Shown here: positions 36,001 through 44,008 of the stretch, piece by piece | Layout: each line of letters opens with the position of its first letter | Position numbering within the stretch: position 1 is the first letter of the stretch | Source: JADJLQ01 sp964405735 | Lineage (GTDB): Bacteria > Bacteroidota > Bacteroidia > Chitinophagales > Saprospiraceae | DNA length: 64,000 bases | Assembly (NCBI GenBank): GCA_964405735.1 | Contig: CAYOPD010000001.1 | Coordinates: 1 to 64,000, forward strand | Reading direction: 5' to 3' | Notes under the pieces: model-generated | What the model was told of the DNA's origin: nothing | Database searches by the model: none | Seen by the model: the letters and a program-made list of their open reading frames with translations, nothing else | Made by a program: the position numbers and the translations under genes

Positions 36001-36180
36001 TGCATAAATGGTATTGGGCTGGTCCGGATGAATTGCGATCGCGGTTATCCTTCCGCTCATGGCAGCAGGCCCGATGGAACGGGGTTTGAAATTCTTCAGA
36101 GACTCCAGGGGGAAGGGTTGAGCCCAGACAAAATGAGCAAAAATGAAAAGTAAAATAGAAAGACCAATGGCAGGCTTCAT
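33019..36180 (-). CDS. Large secreted sortilin/BNR-repeat beta-propeller protein
   Basis: The protein has 1053 residues with a signal peptide (MKPAIGLSILLFIFAHFVWA then Q). About ten Asp-box repeats of the form S-x-D-G-G-x-x-W occur between residues 60 and 690, for example KSDNGGVKW, KSLDGGKSW, KTKDGGKSW and ISRDGGYHW, building one or two beta-propellers as in sortilin (VPS10) and sialidase-like proteins. Residues about 700-1053 form a separate region with an Asp/Gly-rich segment and a helical end. Such proteins are often annotated as glycosyl hydrolases, but the repeats alone do not show catalysis. It has no T9SS tail. It is divergent from the PSD1 gene. Confidence 0.8.
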   Translation of the reverse strand: MKPAIGLSILLFIFAHFVWAQPFPLESLKNFKPRSIGPAAMSGRITAIAIHPDQPNTIYAGAAAGGVWKSDNGGVKWTPVFDEQTNQSIGALAISPKNPMVIWAGTGEGNPRNSLNTGNGIYKSLDGGKSWKSMGLSRTKTIHRILIHPDNPDIVFVGTLGSPWGPNPERGVYKTKDGGKSWNRILFINDSTGVADMVIDPTNPDKLIVAMWQYGRKPWTFNSGGPGSGIHVSFDGGDTWTLVSEKYGLPKGSLGRIGLAIAPGKPQIVYALIEAKTNGLYRSSDGGMHWSLVSERNIGDRPFYYAELYVDPRNENRIFNLYSSITRSEDGGKTFVPVSPGARAIHPDHHAFFIHPEDPSYMVLGNDGGLYISRDGGYHWQFMSGIPIGQFYHVNVDMDIPYQVYGGLQDNGTYVGPSAVWKNSGLRNAEWQEVFFGDGFDAMPRKDDNRYVFAMSQGGSLGYVDRLTGRSKSIRPVHPEGMNLRFNWNAALAQNPFADQGIYYGSQYLHKSMDLGSSWQIISPDLTTNNPEKQKQNESGGLTIDATGAENHCTIVAIAPSPLDDKVIWIGTDDGNVQLTRDGGNSWLNLTPKINGIPTGSWIPQIEVSRRNAGEAYVSVNNYRQNDWRPMVFATKDFGATWTRIVDEHKVNGYVWCIVQDPVVPELFFLGTDEGLFVSFDGAKEWQRWTHGYPAVPTSDLKIHPRDHDLVIATFGRAFYILDDIQPLREIARSKGSVLNNKLRLFPVPDAIQAQMRTYDGEHFGADGLYAGTNKATGAMLSVWIKEQDQVDSTAGRRSEVAREVSVRVYSESGENIRNLKINAEPGFNRFYWNLDRKGERMPSHDPGESGAGAGRFSRQDPNAEPGGIAISPGKYKIVVGYGSEKDSSWVVVLPDPRIKITEADRVAKVESVNKNLALVKAVTQTFDQLKEARRSITLVNEVMSNAPDSTKAKITALGKVHDQTIKKLMELFLTPTDFKGIDRSERLVGKLSRATQFINSSDGAPTPNGQLYIDQVTDEARQIIKQVNDFIKGDWADYQQAVRASNVSLFKP

Positions 36181-36249
36181 AAGTATTGGTTTAATGTCAC
36201 GAATTATAAAGTAGGCATAAAAATATTTATTTTATATTTCAGGACCTTT

Positions 36250-39200
36250 ATGAAAATGATCGGTACAAATTCCCTTACTTCCTCTTGCCTCTTTGTAGGA
36301 TTGGTTTTGAGTCTGGGACAATTTTCCTCATCCTGCAGAAAAACGTCTGATAACGAAGCGCTCATTTGGTCAAAACTGCCGGACCAGGTGGATTTCAATT
36401 TTCACATCAAGCCCATCCTTGCCGACCGCTGTTATAAATGCCATGGGCCGGATGAAAATGTTAGGGAAGCGAATCTTCGGCTTGACATTCGGGAAGGGCT
36501 TTTTGGAAAAACCAAACAAGGGGACAAAATCATTTCCGCAGGAAACCCGGAAAACAGCGCCCTCATCGAACACATTTATTCCACCGATCCTGAATCGATG
36601 ATGCCCCCTTCGGAGAGCAACCTCAGTCTGTCCGGCGTGGAAAAGGCTATGCTCAAAAAATGGATCGCTCAGGGTGCAAAATGGAAACCGCATTGGGCTT
36701 TTTTACCCGTGGAAAAAGTAAAAATCCCAAAAGTCAAAGCCAAATCGGAAGTCCTTAATCCCATTGACCAGTTTATCCTGGCCCGTCTGGAAAAAGAAGG
36801 GATCAAACCTTCTGAAAAAGCAGATCCGGAACGCCTGCTGCGCCGGATTTATATGGATCTCACCGGCTTGCCCCCTTCCGTGCAGACCATGGATGAATTT
36901 TTAAAGGAGCCCAGTGATGCCAGGCTTAAAGGAATTGTTGAACAATTGTTCCAAACGGATGCTTATGCCGAGCGGATGGCCATGGACTGGCTGGATCTGG
37001 CCCGCTATGCGGACAGTCACGGCTACCACGCCGATGGATGGAGGTCCATGTATCCCTGGAGGGATTGGGTGATCAAGGCATTTAAAGAAAATATGCCTTT
37101 TGACCGATTTGGTACCTGGCAGTTGGCCGGAGATCTCCTGCCGGAAGCCACGGAAGAACAAATCCTCGCTACGGGATTCAACCGGAATCACCAGATCACC
37201 GCGGAGGGTGGCGTGATCGACGAAGAATACCGCATGGAGTACGTCTTCGACCGCATCAACACGACTTCTACCGCCTTCCTTGGGCTGACCATGAAATGCG
37301 CCCAATGCCACGATCATAAGTTTGATCCCCTTACTCAAAAAGAGTTTTTCCAGTTCGGCGCCTTTTTCAACCATGTGGATGAACTGGGTATGAACAGCGA
37401 CGATGGCAATTGCGGACCAACCCTTTTACTCTTACCTGACAGCAGCAAACAACAATTGGCAGCGATCCGCGCGCAGATTGAGAAAATTGAAGCGGACCTC
37501 AAATCCAACGCTGATGAAGTCTTGCAAAAAAAATCATACCTCAACGCCTCTGTAAATCCGGTCAAAGCAATTTCCGCTATCCGTGAAATCCACTTACCCT
37601 TAGAAAAAATCACCAAAGGAAAAAACAAAAAAGAAAACTTCGATTCCAATCCAAAGGCGGTCGTTGCCGGCCAGGTCAGCCTGGAACAGGGAATCCACGG
37701 AAAAGCAGCCTGCCTGGACGATGAATATGAAGGCATATTTATTGAAGATGCCGGCCTCTTTGAACGCAACCAGCCTTTTTCTGCCGGGGCCTGGATCAAG
37801 CCGGAAACCGGCAAGGGGTTTAAAACCATCTTCTGCAATTCAGGGGACAAAAATTCATTGTGGCGCGGCTGGGATGTACTGATCGATACCACCGGCGAGC
37901 TCATCTTTCGACTGATTCACGCCCTGCCTCATGACCAGTTAAAAATAAGGTCCAGGGAGAGAGTGTCTTTCCAGGACTGGCAACATATCATGGTCACCTA
38001 CGATGGCACCGGCCGGGCCAAAGGCATGCGCATCTTTCTCAACGGCAAACCCTGCGAAATAACTATTGATTACGATCAGCTAGCAAGGTCCATCCTGCCT
38101 GTGGACGGTGAATTCAAACCGGTAAAGAGGGCTCTGAGGCTGGGCAGATGGAATGAGACTTTTTCCGGGGAGATCGCCTTCATGAAGGGGTGTTTCGATG
38201 ATATCCGGGTATACGACCGGGCCCTGAGCACTTTAGAAATCGCGGTGGTCGCAGGCTCCGAAAAACTGGACCATAACCCGGAAATCCTTGCCGAAGATTT
38301 TCTAATTCGGAGGGAAGAAAAACACCAGCACTTAATGAAACAAATCCGAGAGCTGGTAGCTGAAGAAACCAGGATCAACGGTCGAGCCACTGAAGTTCAG
38401 GTGATGGACGAAGACCGGCCAAGAACCGCTTACTTATTGGAAAGAGGAATTTACAGCGAAAGAAGAGAGCAGGTTTCTCCCGGCACGCCGGCAAGTGTTG
38501 GCTCTTTCCCGGCTCATTTGACCCAAAACCGTCTGGGCCTGGCTCAATGGATATTCGATAAAAATAATCCGCTGACCGCCAGAGTGACGGTCAACCGCTA
38601 TTGGCAGATGTTTTTTGGAAAGGGCATTGTGACAACGCCACATGATTTCGGAAACCAGGGTGCCTTGCCTTCGCATCCGGAATTGCTGGACTGGCTGGCC
38701 GGTCAATTCATAGCACATGATTGGGATCTTCAATGGTTGATCAGGACCCTGATCGAATCGGCCGCCTATCAACGATCCTCTCATCCGAGGGAAGAATTAA
38801 AAGAGATTGATCCACAGAATACACTCCTGGCCCGGGGACCAGCATTCCGCCTGCCTGCAGAGATGATCCGGGACAATGCCCTGGCGGCTAGTGGCCTATT
38901 GGTGAATAAAACAGGGGGAGAACCGGTGAAACCTTATCAGCCGGACAATATCTGGGGTGAAAAAAGTTTTTTCTCACCGAAGTATTTGGTCTATCACCAG
39001 GACACCGGTACCAATCTCTACCGGAGGTCCATGTACACGGTGATCAAACGAACTTCCCCGCATCCGGCCATGATCACATTTGATGCCAGTGACCGGGCTT
39101 ATTGCCTCGTACAGCGGCCAGCAACCAATACCCCTTTGCAGTCCCTGATCCTGCTCAACGATCCAACCTATATCGAAGCCGCACGGGTACTTGCCCAACG

Positions 39201-39477
39201 ATTAATCAAGGAAAAAGGAAAGAACCTTGAAGAACAGATCGTATACGCCTTCAGGAGCCTTACCGGCCGGCGTCCCAGCAAGGAGGAGCAAAAACTGCTT
39301 GAAGAACTATATTCAAAAGAAATGGAGCAGTTCAGCAAAACACCTGAAAAGGCCCGGCAATTGGTCTCCATTGGTGAATTTCCTGTAGATGACAGCCTGG
39401 ACCTGCTTGAAACCGCCGCTCTGACCGTAGTCAACAATACGATTATCAATCATGATGAATCCTATATGCTGAGATGA
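36250..39477 (+). CDS. PSD1/DUF1549-DUF1553 protein with cytochrome c motif and LamG domain
   Basis: The protein has 1075 residues and is probably a lipoprotein (hydrophobic start, then FSSSC near residue 29). A planctomycete-type cytochrome c domain carries the haem motif CYKCH (Cys61, Cys64, His65). DUF1549 follows (about 170-370), with a second CxxCH, CAQCHDHKFDP at Cys350-His354. A concanavalin A/LamG-like domain (about 430-690) is inserted before DUF1553 (about 750-1060). The family is abundant in Planctomycetes, Verrucomicrobia and some Bacteroidota and is thought to act in breakdown of complex substrates, but no activity is proven here. It heads a three-gene unit with DUF1501 and a DUF2231-cytochrome protein. 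Confidence 0.88.
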   Translation: MKMIGTNSLTSSCLFVGLVLSLGQFSSSCRKTSDNEALIWSKLPDQVDFNFHIKPILADRCYKCHGPDENVREANLRLDIREGLFGKTKQGDKIISAGNPENSALIEHIYSTDPESMMPPSESNLSLSGVEKAMLKKWIAQGAKWKPHWAFLPVEKVKIPKVKAKSEVLNPIDQFILARLEKEGIKPSEKADPERLLRRIYMDLTGLPPSVQTMDEFLKEPSDARLKGIVEQLFQTDAYAERMAMDWLDLARYADSHGYHADGWRSMYPWRDWVIKAFKENMPFDRFGTWQLAGDLLPEATEEQILATGFNRNHQITAEGGVIDEEYRMEYVFDRINTTSTAFLGLTMKCAQCHDHKFDPLTQKEFFQFGAFFNHVDELGMNSDDGNCGPTLLLLPDSSKQQLAAIRAQIEKIEADLKSNADEVLQKKSYLNASVNPVKAISAIREIHLPLEKITKGKNKKENFDSNPKAVVAGQVSLEQGIHGKAACLDDEYEGIFIEDAGLFERNQPFSAGAWIKPETGKGFKTIFCNSGDKNSLWRGWDVLIDTTGELIFRLIHALPHDQLKIRSRERVSFQDWQHIMVTYDGTGRAKGMRIFLNGKPCEITIDYDQLARSILPVDGEFKPVKRALRLGRWNETFSGEIAFMKGCFDDIRVYDRALSTLEIAVVAGSEKLDHNPEILAEDFLIRREEKHQHLMKQIRELVAEETRINGRATEVQVMDEDRPRTAYLLERGIYSERREQVSPGTPASVGSFPAHLTQNRLGLAQWIFDKNNPLTARVTVNRYWQMFFGKGIVTTPHDFGNQGALPSHPELLDWLAGQFIAHDWDLQWLIRTLIESAAYQRSSHPREELKEIDPQNTLLARGPAFRLPAEMIRDNALAASGLLVNKTGGEPVKPYQPDNIWGEKSFFSPKYLVYHQDTGTNLYRRSMYTVIKRTSPHPAMITFDASDRAYCLVQRPATNTPLQSLILLNDPTYIEAARVLAQRLIKEKGKNLEEQIVYAFRSLTGRRPSKEEQKLLEELYSKEMEQFSKTPEKARQLVSIGEFPVDDSLDLLETAALTVVNNTIINHDESYMLR

Positions 39478-39519
39478 ACCGAAAAAAACCGATTTCAAAT
39501 TCCGTTAATCCCGATTGAT

Positions 39520-40977
39520 ATGCATCATTGCAACAATTACCGGCAAGCCCATTCCCGCCGCGATTTCCTGGCAAAATCAGCCCTGGGGCTCGGAGCCTTT
39601 GCTTTTGCAGGACTCCTGGATCCCTTGGGCCTCAGAGCAAACGTCCCGGCCATGCCTTCACAAGGTGCTTTGCAGGGCCTTCCTCATTTCACACCGCGGG
39701 TTAAAAGAGTGATCTATCTTTTTCAAAGCGGCGCTCCTTCACAAGTGGACCTTTTTGATCATAAACCTCAACTGCTTAAATACCAGGGCCAGGACCTGCC
39801 GGCTTCGATCCGCGGTACACAGAGACAGACCGGCATGTCCGCCGGTCAGAAAATCTTTCCCGTAGTCCCTTCTCCTTATGCATTCAAACCCAGTGGCCGG
39901 AGCGGGGCAATGATCAGTGAAATGCTTCCTTACACCGCTCAGGTGGCCGATGAACTCACCATCATCCGTTCGATGTATACGGAAGCCATCAATCACGATC
40001 CGGCGGCGACTTTTGTGCAGACCGGGTCACAGCAGCCCGGGCGGCCATCCATTGGATCCTGGGTGAGTTATGGATTGGGAGGTGAGAATGAAAACCTTCC
40101 GGCTTTTATAGTTCTGTTATCCAGGAATACCTCCAGTGGCCAACCTCTATATGACCGGCTGTGGGGCAATGGTTTCCTTCCGTCACAACACCAGGGAGTA
40201 AAATTCAGGGCGGGCAAGGACCCGGTGCTATACCTGGACAACCCGGCCGGCATGGAAGCCGCCGACCGGCGCAGGCAACTGGATTACCTCAAGGAACTTC
40301 AAAAACTCCAGCAGGAGCAGGTCAAAGACCCGGAGATTGAAGCCAAGATCGCCCAATATGAAATGGCTTTCCGCATGCAGACTTCCGTCCCCGAAGCTTT
40401 GGATGTCAAAGGAGAGCCCGACCACATTTATGATCTTTATGGCCCGGACAGCCGCAAGCCCGGCACTTTTGCCGCCAATTGCCTGCTGGCCCGCAGGCTG
40501 GCTGAACGAAACGTACGCTTTATTCAATTGTATCACCAGGACTGGGACCATCATGGCGGATTGCCCCAGGCCATGCCCGATGTGTGCCGCGCCACCGACC
40601 AGCCTTCGGCGGCACTGATCCGTGATCTCAAACAACGCGGTTTGCTGGACGATACCCTGGTAATCTGGGGCGGGGAATTTGGCAGGACGACCTATTCACA
40701 AGGTAAAGTAACGGCGGAAACCTTCGGACGCGATCACCATCCGGGTTGTTATTCATTATGGATGGCGGGAGGAGGCCTCAAAAAAGGTTTCTCTTATGGC
40801 AGCACCGATGATTTTTGTTTTAATGTGGTGGAAAACGGCGTACATATTCACGACTTCCAGGCTACGCTCATGCATTTGCTGGGCATTGATCACGAAAGAC
40901 TGAACTACAAATACCAGGGCCGGCGCTTCCGGTTGACCGATGTCCATGGCAAGGTGGTTCACGATCTATTAAGCTGA
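39520..40977 (+). CDS. DUF1501 protein (alkaline phosphatase/sulfatase fold), Tat-exported
   Basis: The protein has 485 residues. The twin-arginine motif SRRDFL is at residues 12-17, followed by a hydrophobic stretch, so it is probably exported folded, with its cofactor. The family signature includes IYLFQSGAPSQVDLFD (about 67), the HDPAATF segment (about 160) and VIWGGEFGRTTYSQ with GRDHHPGCYSLWMAGGG near 385-425. DUF1501 proteins are distant relatives of sulfatases and phosphatases and nearly always sit next to a DUF1549/DUF1553 gene, as here. It starts 42 bases after that gene and ends 6 bases before the next, so the three form an operon. Confidence 0.9.
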   Translation: MHHCNNYRQAHSRRDFLAKSALGLGAFAFAGLLDPLGLRANVPAMPSQGALQGLPHFTPRVKRVIYLFQSGAPSQVDLFDHKPQLLKYQGQDLPASIRGTQRQTGMSAGQKIFPVVPSPYAFKPSGRSGAMISEMLPYTAQVADELTIIRSMYTEAINHDPAATFVQTGSQQPGRPSIGSWVSYGLGGENENLPAFIVLLSRNTSSGQPLYDRLWGNGFLPSQHQGVKFRAGKDPVLYLDNPAGMEAADRRRQLDYLKELQKLQQEQVKDPEIEAKIAQYEMAFRMQTSVPEALDVKGEPDHIYDLYGPDSRKPGTFAANCLLARRLAERNVRFIQLYHQDWDHHGGLPQAMPDVCRATDQPSAALIRDLKQRGLLDDTLVIWGGEFGRTTYSQGKVTAETFGRDHHPGCYSLWMAGGGLKKGFSYGSTDDFCFNVVENGVHIHDFQATLMHLLGIDHERLNYKYQGRRFRLTDVHGKVVHDLLS

Positions 40978-40983
40978 GCACCG

Positions 40984-42333
40984 ATGACGGATTGGTTGGG
41001 AAGGTTTCATCCCCTTGTGGTGCACCTTCCGGTTGGAATCATGGTATTGGCCTCTTTGGCAGGCCTATTATTGAACCGGGAACAAATCAACAGGTATTCA
41101 GGGATATTCAGGTTGGTTTATCTCGCAGGGTTATTTTTTTCCATGGTCTCCGTCCTCAGCGGCCTCAGCCTGGCAGGGCAGGGAGCTTATGATGAAGTCA
41201 ATCTTTCCCGGCATAAATGGTCCGGCATCAGCATCATGGCCTTTTGCCTGCTTTTGATCCGGCAGGCCGGGCCTTACAGATCGAAGACCTGGTTCCGTTT
41301 CCTGAATGGAATCACCTTATTTATCCTTATCCTCACCGGCCACCTGGGTGGCAGCATGACCCATGGCCCGGATTATTTGTTTGTACAAAAGGAAAATGGG
41401 GCCGGCCGTGAAAATAAACTTGTAAACGATAGTACTCTCATCCTGGAAGAACTCGTATTCCCGGTTCTTCAATCCAAATGCCAGCGTTGTCACCATGACA
41501 GTGCCATCAATGGTGGTCTGGATTTGCGCTCGGTGGAAGGATTCCTTTCTTCAAATCCCGGTGATCCGGTGATTGAGGCAGGGCAGGCCGGCAAAAGTGA
41601 ATTGTTCAAACGGGTATCCCTGCCGGCCAATCATCCTAAATTCATGCCACCCAATGGCCTTGGTCTTTCTTATGGGGAGATTCGTTTGTTGGAGTGGTGG
41701 ATCGGCCTTGGAGCGCCTGTGAATAAACGGATCGCGGAACTCCCAGAATCCCCCGAAACGGAAGCCTTTCTGGAAAATCAGTTTGGTATTCGGTCTTCGT
41801 CCTTTGATCCCCTGGCAGGTATTCAGGTTGCCCCTGCCTCCTCCGACGATCTGGAATCGCTTGACCAATTGGGGTTCGCGATACGGCCTGTTTCTGCTGG
41901 GTTGCATCTCCTCGATGTCGTTCCCAAAAAATCAAATCAGGCCATCACTGCAGAACAATTGAATGCCCTGTTGGTTGTAAAAGATCAGATCGCCTGGCTC
42001 AACCTGGCTGGCACACAATTGAATGACCAGGCCCTTCAATCCATTGGGCAGATGACCAATCTCCGCAAACTGCGACTGGAACAAAATCAGATCAGCGATA
42101 TAGGATTGGCATACCTTGAAAACCTCATACACCTGGAATACCTCAATCTATTCGACACCGGGATCAGCGATGCAAGCCTGAACAGCCTGGCCAAATTAAA
42201 ACAACTCAAAGAACTCTTCATCGGAGAAACCGCATTGACTGAACAAGGTGTCATATCATTAAAACAAAAAATTCCGGGATTGGAGATCATGGGAGATATA
42301 GCTCCCTTTGTGCCAGCTGTAAAAAAGAAGTAA
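40984..42333 (+). CDS. DUF2231 membrane protein with cytochrome c and leucine-rich-repeat domains
   Basis: The protein has 449 residues. About four membrane helices (residues 10-135, starting WLGRFHPLVVHLPVG) form a DUF2231-like region. A planctomycete-type cytochrome c domain follows, with the haem motif CQRCH (Cys166, Cys169, His170) and a distal Met likely in KFMPPNG. Residues about 330-435 hold leucine-rich repeats (LAGTQLNDQALQSI, LRLEQNQISDIGLAYL, LNLFDTGISDASL). It starts six bases after the DUF1501 stop. An electron-transfer or anchoring role for the two neighbours is inference. An octamer array starts three bases after its stop. Confidence 0.85.
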   Translation: MTDWLGRFHPLVVHLPVGIMVLASLAGLLLNREQINRYSGIFRLVYLAGLFFSMVSVLSGLSLAGQGAYDEVNLSRHKWSGISIMAFCLLLIRQAGPYRSKTWFRFLNGITLFILILTGHLGGSMTHGPDYLFVQKENGAGRENKLVNDSTLILEELVFPVLQSKCQRCHHDSAINGGLDLRSVEGFLSSNPGDPVIEAGQAGKSELFKRVSLPANHPKFMPPNGLGLSYGEIRLLEWWIGLGAPVNKRIAELPESPETEAFLENQFGIRSSSFDPLAGIQVAPASSDDLESLDQLGFAIRPVSAGLHLLDVVPKKSNQAITAEQLNALLVVKDQIAWLNLAGTQLNDQALQSIGQMTNLRKLRLEQNQISDIGLAYLENLIHLEYLNLFDTGISDASLNSLAKLKQLKELFIGETALTEQGVISLKQKIPGLEIMGDIAPFVPAVKKK

Positions 42334-42336
42334 TGA

Positions 42337-42563
42337 AGTTAGTTAGTTGGCTAGTTAGTTAGTTGGCTAGTTAGNNNNNNNNNNNNNNNNNNNNNNNNNN
42401 NNNNNNNNNNNNNNNNNNNNNNNNNNNNNNNNNNNNNNNNNNNNNNNNNNNNNNNNNNNNNNNNNNNNNNNNNNAGTTAGTTAGTTGGCTAGTTAGTTAG
42501 TTGGCTAGTTAGCTAGTTTGTAAGTTGCTGACCGCTGATCGCTGACCGCTGATGACTGACTAC
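42337..42563. repeat. Composite array: octamers, gap 3, octamers, then heptamers
   Basis: Octamers AGTTAGTT and AGTTGGCT alternate in register on both sides of the gap (42337-42374 and 42475-42522), ending with two diverged units. Directly after them come five heptamers, TTGCTGA, CCGCTGA, TCGCTGA, CCGCTGA and TGACTGA (42525-42559), in exact 7-base register. The change from 8-base to 7-base register happens within two bases. Confidence 0.85.
42375..42474. other. Assembly gap 3 (100 N)
   Basis: Exactly 100 N, inside the octamer array. Both flanks have the same units in compatible order, so the true gap may contain only more repeats. Confidence 0.98.
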
Positions 42564-42627
42564 TTTTTTTATACCACCCACACATCAATCCAACCCTCCC
42601 GTTCGTTCCTATAACTAAATCCAATAC

Positions 42628-42990
42628 ATGAAAAGATCATTCTGGGCCCTGAGCTCCCTGTTATTTGTATTCCTTGCCTGCAGCAAATCCGATGATGATG
42701 ACGGGGGGGGCGGAGGTGGAAACAATACGCTGGATTGCGGCACCGTGTCCAAATCTTTTGCAAACGATGTAAGTCCCATTTTTGCCGGTACCTGTGCCGC
42801 ACCTGCCTGTCATAATGCAGGTAGTTTCAATGGGCCGGGAGCCCTGACGAATTATACTTCCATATTTACCAATCGCGTGGCGATCCGCGCTGCAGTAGCC
42901 AACGGATCGATGCCTAAAAACAGCAGCCTTTCCACGAATCAAAAAAATGCGATTTTATGCTGGATTGATGGGGGAGCGGCGAATAATTAA
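42628..42990 (+). CDS. Small cytochrome c-like lipoprotein with CX4CH haem motif
   Basis: The protein has 120 residues. It begins with a lipoprotein signal (MKRSFWALSSLLFVFLA then Cys18), followed by a flexible acidic and glycine linker (four Asp, then six Gly). The domain after it has Cys56, Cys61 and His62 in CAAPACH, a CX4CH variant of the haem c motif, and a likely distal Met in ANGSMPKN. A later Cys near residue 111 (AILCWIDGG) may matter for folding. The layout suggests a small surface electron carrier. It lies beyond an assembly gap from the cytochrome-containing DUF2231 gene, so a link between the two is only suggestive. Confidence 0.75.
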   Translation: MKRSFWALSSLLFVFLACSKSDDDDGGGGGGNNTLDCGTVSKSFANDVSPIFAGTCAAPACHNAGSFNGPGALTNYTSIFTNRVAIRAAVANGSMPKNSSLSTNQKNAILCWIDGGAANN

Positions 42991-43205
42991 GGGAGAAGTT
43001 AAGTTTCCAGAGGTTGGATGGAATATGAAAAAAATAGCATTTACAGGACTGTCACCGGAATAGAGCCATTCAACGCTTTTATGTTTCTTCTTTAATTTTG
43101 AGGTTATTCGATGAGGGCTGTATGAACTGAAAGCGGACATCATTTGCAATCCTCACCATTGCAGCACCAAGATTGAATGGTTCCTTCTTTCAACTTTGTT
43201 TGAAA

Positions 43206-43691
43206 TTATACTGATTTTAAAAATTCCCAATAGATTTTACCCCTTGCTTCCGCAAAATGATCAAACCCATACATCATCAGCGCCTGCATGAGTATGCCCA
43301 TTCCGATCCCTGCCCATAAGCTGTCCCTGGGATAAATGATAAAGATCAGGGCGCCGGTGACCATCAGGATAAGCTCAATGATTTTAATCCATCTAAAATT
43401 TTGCATCACTTTTTCCATCCTCGGAATTTCCTGGGAGTTGATCTTTTCCGGTTCGGATCCTATGAATTGGTCGACCCGTGCAATGTCCTTGGCTGTCCGG
43501 ATGATTACTCCGGTGCAGATCAACAGCAGGAAGAAGGGAATGATGATAAAAGGATAAAAACAACCCCGGTAAAAATCACTGGTAGGATTTGACCGCAGCC
43601 AGAAAGCCAGAACGATACAGGCCAGAGCAAGGACGATGCCCGCTGAACATTGGAGGCGCTCTCCGAGGAAATATTTGTGGACGGGAGACAT
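43206..43691 (-). CDS. Four-helix integral membrane protein, unknown function
   Basis: The protein has 161 residues and no recognisable family. Two membrane helices at about 15-32 and 44-65 are followed by a short charged loop (residues about 68-98) and two more helices at about 100-118 and 122-142, so both ends should face the same side. It ends in a charged segment (FAEARGKIYWEFLKSV). It stands alone on the minus strand, divergent from gldA, with about 215 bases of empty sequence behind it and about 315 bases in front. Nothing in the sequence points to a transport or enzymatic role. Confidence 0.6.
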   Translation of the reverse strand: MSPVHKYFLGERLQCSAGIVLALACIVLAFWLRSNPTSDFYRGCFYPFIIIPFFLLLICTGVIIRTAKDIARVDQFIGSEPEKINSQEIPRMEKVMQNFRWIKIIELILMVTGALIFIIYPRDSLWAGIGMGILMQALMMYGFDHFAEARGKIYWEFLKSV

Positions 43692-43822
43692 AGGACGTAT
43701 TTGTGGGTTTATTCTGGATTTTAAAAATATTGAATTTTTGCGTAAAATAAAGTAAAGCAGTTAGTTATAAATTCATCACTTTTAATTACCGGCGGATCGC
43801 TTCGGGGCGGGCAAAGGTTTTC

Positions 43823-43919
43823 AGTTGGTTGGTTGGCTAGTTGAACTTCCGTTATTGTCCAGTCTTGTGAGCCTGGGAGCAGCACGAAACTTACTAACTT
43901 GATGTCCTTGCTAACTAAT
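43823..43919. repeat. Degenerate octamer array in the gldA upstream region
   Basis: Three clear units (AGTTGGTT, GGTTGGCT, AGTTGAAC) at 43823-43846 and four weaker ones of the complementary sense (AACTTACT, AACTTGAT and two diverged) at 43888-43919. This is the least regular of the arrays and the only one not downstream of a gene. The rest of the roughly 315-base interval 43692-44008 holds the gldA promoter and nothing else I can identify. Confidence 0.55.
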
Positions 43920-43954
43920 CTTCTGATTTTAACACTCCCTTTAGAATTCATTCC

Positions 43955-43986
43955 TTTGCCCGGTCTGCGTTAAAATTTTAATTTTG
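43955..43986 (+). promoter_or_regulatory. Bacteroidota-type promoter of the gldA operon
   Basis: TTTG (43955-43958), 20 bases, TAATTTTG (43979-43986). Both boxes are perfect and correctly spaced. Transcription should start near 43993, 16 bases before the gldA ATG. Confidence 0.85.
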
Positions 43987-44008
43987 CCGCGCCTAAACAG
44001 TGCAGCTT

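Noticed and set aside
33019..36180. Calling the BNR-repeat protein a sialidase
   Set aside because: Asp-box repeats occur in many propellers, and I cannot see the Arg triad and Tyr/Glu catalytic set of sialidases.
44000..44008. Earlier start of gldA at 44000
   Set aside because: The ATG at 44009 matches the usual GldA beginning (MDIQVRHLSKTYG) and lies at a better distance from the promoter.
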